A stretch of DNA of 32,202 nucleotides from CF-161 sp035259145 (lineage in GTDB: Bacteria; Chloroflexota; Dormibacteria; Dormibacterales; Dormibacteraceae): contig DATFWQ010000039.1 in assembly GCA_035259145.1 (NCBI GenBank), positions 1-32,202 of the forward strand. Direction: 5' to 3'. The first letter of the stretch is position 1, and the number at the start of each line of letters is the position of its first letter. The notes beneath the pieces are model-generated. The model was not told where the DNA came from. It saw only the letters and a list, made by a program, of their open reading frames with translations, and did no database searches. The position numbers and the translations under genes were made by a program. Shown here one piece after another: positions 1 to 7,065 of the stretch.

Positions 1-145
1 CCGCGTCTCGCAGGGCCAGCTCCTTGACCGGACCATCCGGATCCAGCAGCTGCGCGGTCGAGCCCCTTCCGAGGCCGGCCACCAGCAAGAGGGCGATCGC
101 CGCGCTGGCGCCGATCACCAGCAGCAGTCGAAGCTGAGCACTCAT
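1..145 (-). CDS. Membrane-anchored or secreted protein, N-terminal fragment (conjugation cluster)
   Basis: Only the first 48 codons lie in the window; the gene runs off the left edge. The visible N-terminus starts MSAQLRLLLVIG and has one hydrophobic segment at about residues 4-26, so it is a signal peptide or an N-terminal anchor. The start codon overlaps the stop of the upstream VirB4-like ATPase gene as ATGA, so the two are translationally coupled. This places the protein in the conjugation operon. A secreted cell-wall hydrolase or another channel component would fit the position, but no catalytic domain is visible, so the function is not assigned. Confidence 0.6.
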   Translation of the reverse strand, partial: MSAQLRLLLVIGASAAIALLLVAGLGRGSTAQLLDPDGPVKELALRDA

Positions 146-2511
146 GCGGTGATCACCCTGACGCCGGTGGTCGCCTTGGGCGTCGTGTCGAAGGCTGCCC
201 GCAGCTCAGGAAATGCCAGGTCGACCTGCACGCGGCCTACCCGGCCGTCCAGGTCTCGCATGAGACATTCGCCTGGACGGAAGCGGCTGACCTGGGCCAT
301 CAACTCCGGTGTCGCCTCGACATCCAGCAGGGCCAGTGCCGCGCGCAGCTCGGCTTCGTCATCCGAGCGGAAGGCCAGCCTGACCGACAGACAGTTGGTC
401 ACCCGCTCGTCGATCAGGTCACGGGCGTTCTGCGAGACGAGCAGGATCGCCGTGTTCCTGCTGCGGCCCATGCGCGCGATCCGCTCCACCAATCGCTGGC
501 CTTCGGCCGAGTTCGTGATCGCCCAGGCCTCGTCCACCACCATCAGCTTGGGTTGGTCGGTCCCGCCAGACATCAGCTGACCGGCCAGCGCGGTCACCGC
601 CCGCATCAGGCCCACAGCCAGCCGCTCGGGGATCGAGTACTCCTCTGCCCGGGTCCCCGCCGTGGGCAGATTGATGTTGGCGAACTGGATCACCGTGAGG
701 GCGTCATCCAGGCGGAGTCGAGTCGCCCCGGCGCCGAAGCACATCCTCGCCATAGGCATCCGCGAGGTGGCCCGCAGAGCCTCTGCCGCGTCCCTGGCGA
801 TGTCACTGGTCGAGTGCTCCAGCCGGGCCAGCATCCCGCGCAGGCTCGGGCGCGGGCCTGTGTCCTGCGCCTCCGCAACGGCAGCCGTGACCAGGTGCCC
901 TTCCACCTCCCGCGCCAGCCGTGTTGGCAGGAAGACGCGGCACAGCTCTGCGGCCAGCAGGCTTGCATTCTCCGGGTCGGCCTCGATCCGGAACGGGTCA
1001 AGTAGTCCCTCGTATGTGTAGTCGAGGCGGACGACCTGAACCCCGCCAAGGCCCTTCAACTCGCTGAGTCCGGTGGCCTCGCCCTTCGGGTCGATGACCA
1101 CTACCCACGCCCCGCGCAGGCGCGCCTGGTAGGCAAGCAGCAGGCCGGCTGTGGTCTTGCCGCTGCCCGGCGCTCCCGTCAGGGAGATCCCGGTGGGGCG
1201 GTTGCGAAGCGCGGCCAGCAGGGGGTCGAGGGTGACCGCTCCCCGGCTGACGCCGGTGGTCTGCCCGAAGTAGGGACCCTCGCGATCCCCCAGCTCGGAG
1301 CTTGCTCCATACATGGCGCCGGCCAGAGTGGCGGGCGCCATTCGCTGTTCGTAAGCTCGAATGCGGACCTTGTCGCCCGGCATCGCTTCGAGGAAGAGCG
1401 CCAGCTGGTCGCCCGAGGGCCGCACCAACTCCACACCAAGGTCCCGGTATCGCTCGATGAGGTCGGTGACGCGGGCGAGGAGTTGATCCTCGGTCTCGCC
1501 GGCTACCAGCAGGCGTGGCCAGGCGTAGACGAGAGGCTGCTGGCCTTTCAGCAGGGCGCGCTCCAGCTGGCGCGCCCCGGCGTAAGCCTCCTGGACGTCC
1601 AGTGGTAGGTCAGCCGACGTCTGGGCCGTGTGTTCGGCCTGATCTAGAGCCGCCGCCACCTGCCGGTTCACGTCCTTGGCCGCCTTCCGCGGCGGAACGA
1701 TCAGGAACCGGATGCTGGCCTCTACGGGCGCGTCCACGAGCTCGTAGTGATGCAGCCACTCGGCCCCGCCGGGAAATTCCAGGTTGTCCGGCATGTAAGC
1801 AACGGCAAGCGTTGCCATGTGGCTGTTGCGCGAGCCGTCGCCGAGTCGGAGTGAGCGGAAGCCGTTGTGCACCATCCCCTCGACTAGAGCCAGCATCTCG
1901 CCGCCCCAGGCAGGCCGGGCTGGCGGTGCCACAACCTCAGCGTCCTCGGCAAGTCCCCGCCACTGGGTACGGCGGATCAGCCATCGCAGGTCCGACGCGG
2001 TCGCCAGCTGCGCCCCAGGACGCGCCGCCGCCACTGTTCGGTGCATCAGGTCTAACCCTTTCCGAAGCTCCAGCAGCTCGGAGGCTGCCGGCCGCGGATC
2101 CTCGAGGCCGGTCAGCCGCTCCTGCGCAACAAACAGATTCCGTATCCAGCCTCCGCGCGGCGGTCGGTTGAGGCGCAAGCCGAGGTAGACCTCGCGCTGC
2201 CGGATGCGCTGCCCGCCCAGGTGATGCGTGACTGCGTTCAGGTAGGAGTTCCAGCCCGGCGCTGGTCGCGTCGTTCGTCGCTCCAGTTCCGCCGCCCATT
2301 GCGACGCCGGGTAGCTGCGAGGCACGACGAGCAGGTGGCCCTCGGCGTCACGAAGCCCGGACAGCAGACGCTCCTCCTGCGCCAGCAGAGCCAGACGCTG
2401 ACCCTCGGAGAGCGCGTCGTAGGAGTGCGTCGGCAGTCGAAACCAGGCCCAGGCGCGGTCCGAGCCGATCAGCAAGCCGTTCTCCAAGTAGTCCAGTCGG
2501 CAGTTGCTCAT
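142..2511 (-). CDS. VirB4/TraC-like conjugation ATPase
   Basis: This 789-residue protein is the cytoplasmic ATPase of a conjugative type IV secretion system. VirB4 proteins energise assembly of the channel and substrate transfer. The Walker A motif GAPGSGKTT lies near residue 445 and is followed by VVIDPKGEA, as in VirB4 and FtsK-like ATPases. The Walker B motif LMVVDEAW lies near residue 660 and is followed by the LLVSQN sensor stretch. The N-terminal half is the variable VirB4 region. I chose the ATG at 2511 (MSNCRLDY) because it overlaps the stop of the preceding gene as ATGA; the frame stays open upstream to 3144, but that stretch has shadow-like composition and covers two real genes. It sits downstream of TcpC- and TcpE-like genes, so the system is probably the Gram-positive or actinobacterial kind. 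Confidence 0.88.
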   Translation of the reverse strand: MSNCRLDYLENGLLIGSDRAWAWFRLPTHSYDALSEGQRLALLAQEERLLSGLRDAEGHLLVVPRSYPASQWAAELERRTTRPAPGWNSYLNAVTHHLGGQRIRQREVYLGLRLNRPPRGGWIRNLFVAQERLTGLEDPRPAASELLELRKGLDLMHRTVAAARPGAQLATASDLRWLIRRTQWRGLAEDAEVVAPPARPAWGGEMLALVEGMVHNGFRSLRLGDGSRNSHMATLAVAYMPDNLEFPGGAEWLHHYELVDAPVEASIRFLIVPPRKAAKDVNRQVAAALDQAEHTAQTSADLPLDVQEAYAGARQLERALLKGQQPLVYAWPRLLVAGETEDQLLARVTDLIERYRDLGVELVRPSGDQLALFLEAMPGDKVRIRAYEQRMAPATLAGAMYGASSELGDREGPYFGQTTGVSRGAVTLDPLLAALRNRPTGISLTGAPGSGKTTAGLLLAYQARLRGAWVVVIDPKGEATGLSELKGLGGVQVVRLDYTYEGLLDPFRIEADPENASLLAAELCRVFLPTRLAREVEGHLVTAAVAEAQDTGPRPSLRGMLARLEHSTSDIARDAAEALRATSRMPMARMCFGAGATRLRLDDALTVIQFANINLPTAGTRAEEYSIPERLAVGLMRAVTALAGQLMSGGTDQPKLMVVDEAWAITNSAEGQRLVERIARMGRSRNTAILLVSQNARDLIDERVTNCLSVRLAFRSDDEAELRAALALLDVEATPELMAQVSRFRPGECLMRDLDGRVGRVQVDLAFPELRAAFDTTPKATTGVRVITA

Positions 2512-2933
2512 CTCAGGCTCTCTACGTGTTGGCCTCTCCATATCCGCCGCCGGGCGAGCCTGCCGGTCGGCCGCCACACCCAGACCTCCGCACGCAGTCG
2601 ACGCGGTTCGCTGACGGGTCGCAGCCGGGCCAGCACGCGCGGCTCGGTGAGGAGGTAGCGGAGTTGGGACAGGGCCCACGTATGCAGGCGTTTGCTGTCC
2701 GCGAGCGGTTGTGTCGACGCCCAGGACGCCAGCCAGGGCACCACGAGATAAAGCCAGAGCCAGCTCGGGCCGACGGCAATGTGCAGCAGACGGGTCGGCG
2801 CCACGAGCAGGCTGAAGGCCAGCACGAACACCGCTGCCTCGGTCAGGGTGACCGGCCGTGGCAGCTCGAGCCGTCCGATGTGGTAGAGGCGGCGCTCCAC
2901 GCGCAGCAGGCTCGTGTAGACGGGGAGGTCCAC
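2508..2933 (-). CDS. TcpE-like conjugal transfer membrane protein
   Basis: A 141-residue membrane protein with two adjacent hydrophobic segments at about residues 35-75 (VTLTEAAVFVLAFSLLV and LWLYLVVPWLASW), followed by a basic C-terminal half. The N-terminal pattern Y-x6-ERRLYHIGRLELPRPV resembles the TcpE family, small inner-membrane components of Gram-positive conjugation machines that recruit the ATPase. I chose the GTG at 2933 because GGAGGGAGGG lies just upstream and the preceding gene stops at 2939. The gene sits directly before the VirB4-like ATPase and overlaps its start by 4 nt. A PrgI-type protein is the main alternative; both occupy the same place in such clusters. Confidence 0.7.
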   Translation of the reverse strand: MDLPVYTSLLRVERRLYHIGRLELPRPVTLTEAAVFVLAFSLLVAPTRLLHIAVGPSWLWLYLVVPWLASWASTQPLADSKRLHTWALSQLRYLLTEPRVLARLRPVSEPRRLRAEVWVWRPTGRLARRRIWRGQHVESLR

Positions 2934-2938
2934 AGTGC

Positions 2939-3229
2939 TTACCCTCCCTCCAGGACCTTGACCACCGCGGCGGCGATCGCCTGGATGGTGCTGGGAAAGT
3001 AGACGAACGTGGCGCAAACCACCGCCAGCGCCACCAGCCCGACGAGCTCCAGCATCCGTCGACGCCACAACGCCACGACGCCGAGTACTGCGAGGACCGC
3101 CAGGAAGATGTTGGCGATCGCCTGCTTCGCGACGTCTGCCGCATGCGCTCCGGTCGGGTCGATGGTGGCGGCGGCGTTCGGCCCGAGCGCCAGGACGATT
3201 CCGCCCGCGGCCAGGAACGCGTGGAACAT
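2939..3229 (-). CDS. Small two-helix membrane protein of the conjugation cluster
   Basis: A 96-residue protein with a signal-like N-terminus (MFHAFLAAGGIVLALGPNAAA) and two further hydrophobic helices at about residues 36-55 and 60-80, separated by a WRRRM turn. The size and layout resemble VirB2/TrbC pilin-like or TcpD-like proteins, but no diagnostic residue separates these. The ATG at 3229 is supported by a strong ribosome binding site, GGAGGTGA, ending 5 nt before it. The stop of the upstream TcpC-like gene lies inside that site, which suggests coupled translation. The frame could begin further upstream, but that would overlap the TcpC-like gene. Confidence 0.65.
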   Translation of the reverse strand: MFHAFLAAGGIVLALGPNAAATIDPTGAHAADVAKQAIANIFLAVLAVLGVVALWRRRMLELVGLVALAVVCATFVYFPSTIQAIAAAVVKVLEGG

Positions 3230-3234
3230 CTGGG

Positions 3235-4056
3235 TCACCTCCCCGGTGTGATCTGGCTCACGAGCCATCTGTCTGCGTAAAGCACCAGTTCCAGCCGGTA
3301 CGGCTGCACGAAGCTGGCGCCGCTCGCCCTGTCCATCCAGCGGACGCTGGCCACCGCGGCCCTCTGCCCGGGCGGCCCCTGAGCGACCGACACGCTGGTC
3401 AGCTCGGCAAGGTCCACTGCCCCGCTCAGGCCCGCGAAGTGCACCCCAGGTGCCGAGTAATAGTCGAGATCATTGGTGCTGGAGCGAGCGTATGCGGAGA
3501 AGAAGGTGGTCACGGATGAGCGGAGCTGGGTGGACAGTGCACTGTCTTCCTGGAAGTTGAGGTCGAGGGCGGGCTGAGTCGACGACGCCTTTCCGGGGGG
3601 CGGGACCAGTGCGGGCGCTGCGGCCACGGCGAATGCTGCCTGGTCGGCGATCACTGGTACCGAGAGGTAAACCCAGCGCCCGTTGTCGATGAGCACGGCC
3701 ACGGTCACCTGAGCCTGGTGCCCATCCCGCACGTTGATCCCGGCGGGTAGTCCCTGTACGGCCGACTGCTTCCCATTGCCGTCCCAGCCCATGGCCAGGT
3801 CGGCGCCTTCGGCCAGGTAGGGCGCCAGCGCCTTCTGCCGGACATTCGGATGCGCGCCGTCAAACGTCTCGTAGACGAGTGCGAAGCGAACGGCGAAAGC
3901 CTCGGCGCCCTCTCGCGGATAGGCAGCCGCCGGGTCTGCGGCAGGCGCCTGGCGGCTGGTCAGGAAGGGGACGAACGGCCGCAGCACATCCCGCACACCG
4001 AGCAACAACAGAAGGAGCAGGACCCCGACCAAGAGGACCCGCAGGATGCGCTGCAT
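3235..4056 (-). CDS. TcpC-like conjugal transfer protein
   Basis: A 273-residue protein with a single N-terminal transmembrane anchor (RVLLVGVLLLLLLLGVRDVL) and an extracytoplasmic region made of two similar alpha/beta halves. The second half starts with SVTTFFSAYARSS and ends with YRLELVLYADRWLVSQI. This is the layout of TcpC/VirB8-like scaffold proteins, in which the repeated NTF2-like domains assemble the periplasmic or wall-side part of the channel. The ATG at 4056 is preceded by GGAGGCGAG at proper spacing; an ATG at 4134 is in frame but less convincing. It appears to be the first gene of the visible conjugation operon. The family call rests on architecture and context more than on motifs. 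Confidence 0.7.
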   Translation of the reverse strand: MQRILRVLLVGVLLLLLLLGVRDVLRPFVPFLTSRQAPAADPAAAYPREGAEAFAVRFALVYETFDGAHPNVRQKALAPYLAEGADLAMGWDGNGKQSAVQGLPAGINVRDGHQAQVTVAVLIDNGRWVYLSVPVIADQAAFAVAAAPALVPPPGKASSTQPALDLNFQEDSALSTQLRSSVTTFFSAYARSSTNDLDYYSAPGVHFAGLSGAVDLAELTSVSVAQGPPGQRAAVASVRWMDRASGASFVQPYRLELVLYADRWLVSQITPGR

Positions 4057-4463
4057 CAGCAGCTCGCCTCCGCCTTTCCCACGAACCGTGGTCCCTCGGA
4101 TCAATTGGTGTCCTCCTCGTCGCGAAGTTGCCAATTCACAACGTCTGCACGTCCCACCTCTGCAGCAATGGACGGGCGCGACGTTTGCCGGGCTGCCTGT
4201 TCACAAGCTGCCGACGGATGGTTAATCTGGGTTCATGGGGGCGTGGGGCAGCCCGGGGTGCCCGTGCGGCATGCGGCGGCGCGAGTGGGTGGCGAGGCGA
4301 TTGGGCTGGGTCTTTGGGGTCAGTCTCGAAGACCCTGGGTTGGAAGGTGCCTCGGTGAACGACGAGGCGATCCGATGACCTCCTTGACCCCCACGCCATG
4401 CCTGTCAGCTTCGCCCACGGTAGCCGACAAGACCAGCGCACATAGCGCTGACTTTCCGCTGAA
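4057..4463. promoter_or_regulatory. Divergent intergenic region between conjugation genes and XRE-Nudix gene
   Basis: About 400 bp without a convincing gene, between the minus-strand conjugation operon and the plus-strand XRE-Nudix gene. It must hold both promoters. An imperfect inverted repeat (AGCG, 9 nt, CGCT) lies just before the XRE-Nudix start and could be an operator. A GGGCA/TGCCC hairpin occurs near 4250. No tRNA or attachment site is recognisable. The open frame on the minus strand here has arginine-rich shadow composition. Confidence 0.4.
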
Positions 4464-5063
4464 ATGACGACGGGCCCGTCCTATCCGAACCGCCTGCGCC
4501 AGCTCCGGGGCCGCCGCTTTACACAGGAGGAGCTTGCCGAGAAGGTCGGCGTTGCCCCGTCGACATACCGCGGGTGGGAAGAGGGCTATCACCGCCCGCG
4601 TCCATTTAATGTCCGCGCGCTATGCAAGCAGCTCGGCGTGGAGGAAGGTGAGCTTGCTTACGACCACTTCCCCGGCGCCGAGGTGCTGAAGGTGGCCATC
4701 GCGGTGGTCACGAATGGACCTCAGGTACTGCTCGTGTGCCGGCGCGACGCCGTAAATGGCGTCTCGTGGCAGTTTCCCGCCGGGATTGTCAAGCCAGGTG
4801 GCGACGCGGCCGCTGTGGCCGTTCGGGAGACGCTTGCCGAGACGGGAGTGCACTGCTCCGTGAGCCGCTTTTTGGGCTCCAGGCTTCACCCGATGACCCG
4901 CGTCTTTTGCGACTACTTTCTCTGCCAGTACCTGGGCGGTACTGTCGACAACAAAGATGTAGTGGAGAATGTGACTGCGACCTGGGTGGACCGCGCGAGG
5001 CTGACCCATTTCATCCCACTGACCAGCATCTTTCAGGCTTTGCTGACGTTTCCCCCAGGGTAA
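4464..5063 (+). CDS. XRE-family regulator fused to a degenerate Nudix domain
   Basis: A 199-residue fusion. Residues 8-65 are an XRE-type helix-turn-helix (RFTQEELAEKVGVAPSTYRGWEEG). Residues 73-195 are a Nudix fold. The Nudix box is degenerate: in the pattern G-x5-E-x7-REUxEExGU, the first Glu is Gly113, the Glu after RExx is Ala125 and the hydrophobic after RE is Thr123. Arg121, Glu122, Glu126 and Gly128 remain. The fusion suggests a nucleotide- or ADP-ribose-type ligand sensor controlling DNA binding, similar in principle to NrtR, although some hydrolysis cannot be excluded. It lies divergent from the conjugation operon and upstream of a canonical Nudix gene, so either may be its target. 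No strong ribosome binding site precedes the ATG. Confidence 0.85.
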   Translation: MTTGPSYPNRLRQLRGRRFTQEELAEKVGVAPSTYRGWEEGYHRPRPFNVRALCKQLGVEEGELAYDHFPGAEVLKVAIAVVTNGPQVLLVCRRDAVNGVSWQFPAGIVKPGGDAAAVAVRETLAETGVHCSVSRFLGSRLHPMTRVFCDYFLCQYLGGTVDNKDVVENVTATWVDRARLTHFIPLTSIFQALLTFPPG

Positions 5064-5100
5064 CTGGCGAACTGGACCTGACTTCGCAGTAGTAGGTCGC

Positions 5101-5115
5101 GGCCACGTCGTGGCC
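5101..5115. terminator. Perfect 7-bp hairpin after the XRE-Nudix gene
   Basis: GGCCACG-T-CGTGGCC is a perfect inverted repeat about 40 bp after the stop codon. There is no T-tract, so it is a possible processing or termination hairpin rather than a classical intrinsic terminator. Confidence 0.35.
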
Positions 5116-5244
5116 TGACGAGACTTGAGATCCCTGTAACACGCTGGTCGTACCACGGCTTCTGCCGCGCGGCTCTAAGATTCAGCCTGCGGTCTACCCA
5201 AACCGTCTCGTAAGCTGGCACCAACACGTCACCTTCCGCCCGAC

Positions 5245-5694
5245 ATGACTGACACCGCAGCCGCCGCACCAACCCTCAGGCGGTCTATCGTCGCCGCCGT
5301 CATCGTCGCGGATGGGAGGGTGCTTCTGGTGCGGCGTCGCGTGCGGGAGGGGACGCTCTTATGGCAGTTCCCGGCCGGAGAGATTGAATCTGGCGAGACG
5401 GTCGAGGCGGCTGCATCTCGTGAGATGCGCGAGGAGGTCGGTCTCAGGGTGGCGCCGACAGAGGTCATCGGCGAGAGAGTTCATCCCAGCACGGGCCGCC
5501 ACATGGTCTATCTCGCGTGCAGAGTTGTGAGCGGTTCCCCCTACCTGGCGGACCCCGAGGAGCTGGCGGAGCTGGCCTGGTGCCGGCTTGACCAGCTGTC
5601 GGACCTCATCCCACACGGTCTCTTCGAGCCAGTCCGCGACTACCTGGATGCTGCGCTTTGTGCATCGCCGGCCGGCGGCGTGGGCCTGGCATAG
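5245..5694 (+). CDS. Nudix hydrolase
   Basis: A 149-residue single-domain Nudix hydrolase; such enzymes hydrolyse nucleoside diphosphates linked to another moiety. The Nudix box is canonical at residues 45-67: G45, E51, R59-E60, E63-E64 and G66. The domain begins with RRSIVAAVIVADGRVLLVRRR and is of normal length. It follows the XRE-Nudix fusion by about 180 bp and precedes the HAD gene by 38 bp. The two Nudix domains share the WQFPAG stretch before the box and a similar RVHP/RLHP stretch after it, so they may descend from a tandem duplication with one copy later fused to XRE. The substrate cannot be read from the sequence. Confidence 0.9.
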   Translation: MTDTAAAAPTLRRSIVAAVIVADGRVLLVRRRVREGTLLWQFPAGEIESGETVEAAASREMREEVGLRVAPTEVIGERVHPSTGRHMVYLACRVVSGSPYLADPEELAELAWCRLDQLSDLIPHGLFEPVRDYLDAALCASPAGGVGLA

Positions 5695-5732
5695 GCCAGC
5701 GAAGTCGACCCGATTCGATCAGGAGATAGATC

Positions 5733-6473
5733 ATGCCTGACTTGAGCGATGTCCGCGCCCTGACTTTCGACATCTTCGGGACCACCGTCGACTGGCGTTC
5801 TGGCGTGGCTGCTGAGGGACGGCGACTGGGAAGACTGCACGGCATCGAGGCTGACTGGGAGGGGGTGGCGGAGGCGTGGCGCGCGCTCTATGTCCCTTAC
5901 ATGAATCGGGTGCGCCTGGGTGAGCTGCCGTGGACCAACTTCGATCGTCTTCATCGCCTGTCGCTCGATCAGGTGATCGACGACCTTGGCATCGAAGGCT
6001 TTGATGAGGCCACACGCGAAGAGTTCACCCTGGCCTGGGAGCGGCTCCCGGCCTGGCGCGATGCAAAGGCCGGCCTGGCGACGCTTGGCAAGCGCTTTAC
6101 GGTGGCAACTCTCTCCAACGGCAATCGGTCTCAACAGCAAGCGCTCATGCGATTTACGGGCCTACCGTTTCACCGCCTGCTGTCAGCCGAGGACTTTGCG
6201 CACTACAAGCCCGATCCCGAGGTCTATCTCGGTGCGGTCGCTGCGCTTGGTCTCGAGCCGGGCCAGGTGATGATGGTGGCCGCGCACAAATCGGACCTGC
6301 GAGGAGCTCAATCCGCCGGCCTGCGAGCCGCCTTCGTCGAGCGGCCACTGGAGAAAGGACCCTCCGGCGGCGCGGATTCCCTGCCCGATCCGCCGGCGGA
6401 CGTGCAGGCGACGGACTTTGTGGATCTGGCGAACAGGCTCGGTCACCAGCTTCGGAGCGAAGAGCCCGCGTAG
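5733..6473 (+). CDS. HAD-superfamily hydrolase, type II haloacid dehalogenase-like
   Basis: A 246-residue HAD hydrolase of the L-2-haloacid dehalogenase type. The nucleophile is D13 in FDIFGTTVD. Motif II is S128-N129-G130, motif III is K159 in HYKPDPEVY, and the acidic motif is D188 in VAAHKSDLRGAQSAG. The family hydrolyses 2-haloalkanoates through an aspartyl ester. The Asn usual in characterised L-DEX enzymes near the last motif is replaced here (VAAHKSD), as in many dehalogenase-like relatives of unknown substrate, so the dehalogenase name is a family call. AGGAGA precedes the ATG by about 8 nt. The last 45 residues are an acidic, proline-rich tail. Confidence 0.88.
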   Translation: MPDLSDVRALTFDIFGTTVDWRSGVAAEGRRLGRLHGIEADWEGVAEAWRALYVPYMNRVRLGELPWTNFDRLHRLSLDQVIDDLGIEGFDEATREEFTLAWERLPAWRDAKAGLATLGKRFTVATLSNGNRSQQQALMRFTGLPFHRLLSAEDFAHYKPDPEVYLGAVAALGLEPGQVMMVAAHKSDLRGAQSAGLRAAFVERPLEKGPSGGADSLPDPPADVQATDFVDLANRLGHQLRSEEPA

Positions 6474-6505
6474 CGTGTGCGTTCAGAGGACCGGACGAAA
6501 CCAGC

Positions 6506-6769
6506 CTAAGACGACCCCCGAGGCGGCTTGGGGCCGCCTTCTCGCGGTCCCCCTCTGAAATAGAAGGCTACTGCAGACCCCAGGAGGGCCGTCTCCGCGG
6601 GGAGCAGCGTGTTCACCAGCACCTTGACGTTCGAGACCGTCTCCACAGGGGCAACGAAAGCAGCGTACATGCCTATGGCGATGGTCGCGAGAAATGCAAT
6701 TCCCAGAACGACCACCAGGAACATTTGAGCTGTCGCTCTCGTGCTCATGCGGGCGGAAGGGTACTCCAT
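6506..6769 (-). CDS. Small two-helix membrane protein, hypothetical
   Basis: An 87-residue predicted protein with two hydrophobic helices (about residues 17-40 and 49-70) and a short Gly/Pro-rich basic tail ending GGPKPPRGSS. It lies convergent to the HAD gene with 32 bp between the stops. Start codons are possible at 6769 and at 6748 (MSTRATAQMF); neither has a clear ribosome binding site. The alternating hydrophobic pattern and the FYFRGGPREGG boundary look like a real membrane protein rather than a shadow frame. No family is recognised. Confidence 0.5.
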   Translation of the reverse strand: MEYPSARMSTRATAQMFLVVVLGIAFLATIAIGMYAAFVAPVETVSNVKVLVNTLLPAETALLGSAVAFYFRGGPREGGPKPPRGSS

Positions 6770-7065
6770 CGGCGCCGAACCCTGTAAAGCCTCCCAGCCT
6801 TACTCCTGCTGCGTTCGATAAATCGCGGTCCCTCGCCGGGGACGCCCGCATCAACGGTCATAGTCGGAGCCTGACCGACGCGTCCTCCACCAACAACAGG
6901 TGCTGAGCACCTGGTGATTAGCAGGCGCAATAGCGCGGCGCTGCGTTCAGACTAGGACGCCGATCGTCAGGGAAGTTGAAAGCGGTCGCGCGGCCGGTGC
7001 GACACCCACTCAAGCGGACACGGAGCCCAAGCGGTAATTGCCTTGACGTCGGCGGCTTTGTACCC
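6770..7065. promoter_or_regulatory. Intergenic region upstream of zwf with a perfect hairpin
   Basis: About 300 bp without a gene. A perfect 7-bp hairpin, CAGGTGC-TGA-GCACCTG, lies at 6897-6913 and is the clearest element. It could be an operator or a termination hairpin. Nothing else is recognisable. Confidence 0.35.

Noticed and set aside
2512..3144. A 211-codon N-terminal extension of the VirB4-like frame
   Set aside because: The stretch is rich in Arg, Ser and Trp in a shadow-like pattern, overlaps two better genes, and the inner ATG at 2511 is coupled to the previous stop.
4136..4441. A 101-codon minus-strand frame between the conjugation operon and XRE-Nudix gene
   Set aside because: Arg/Pro-rich low-information sequence with no ribosome binding site or family features.
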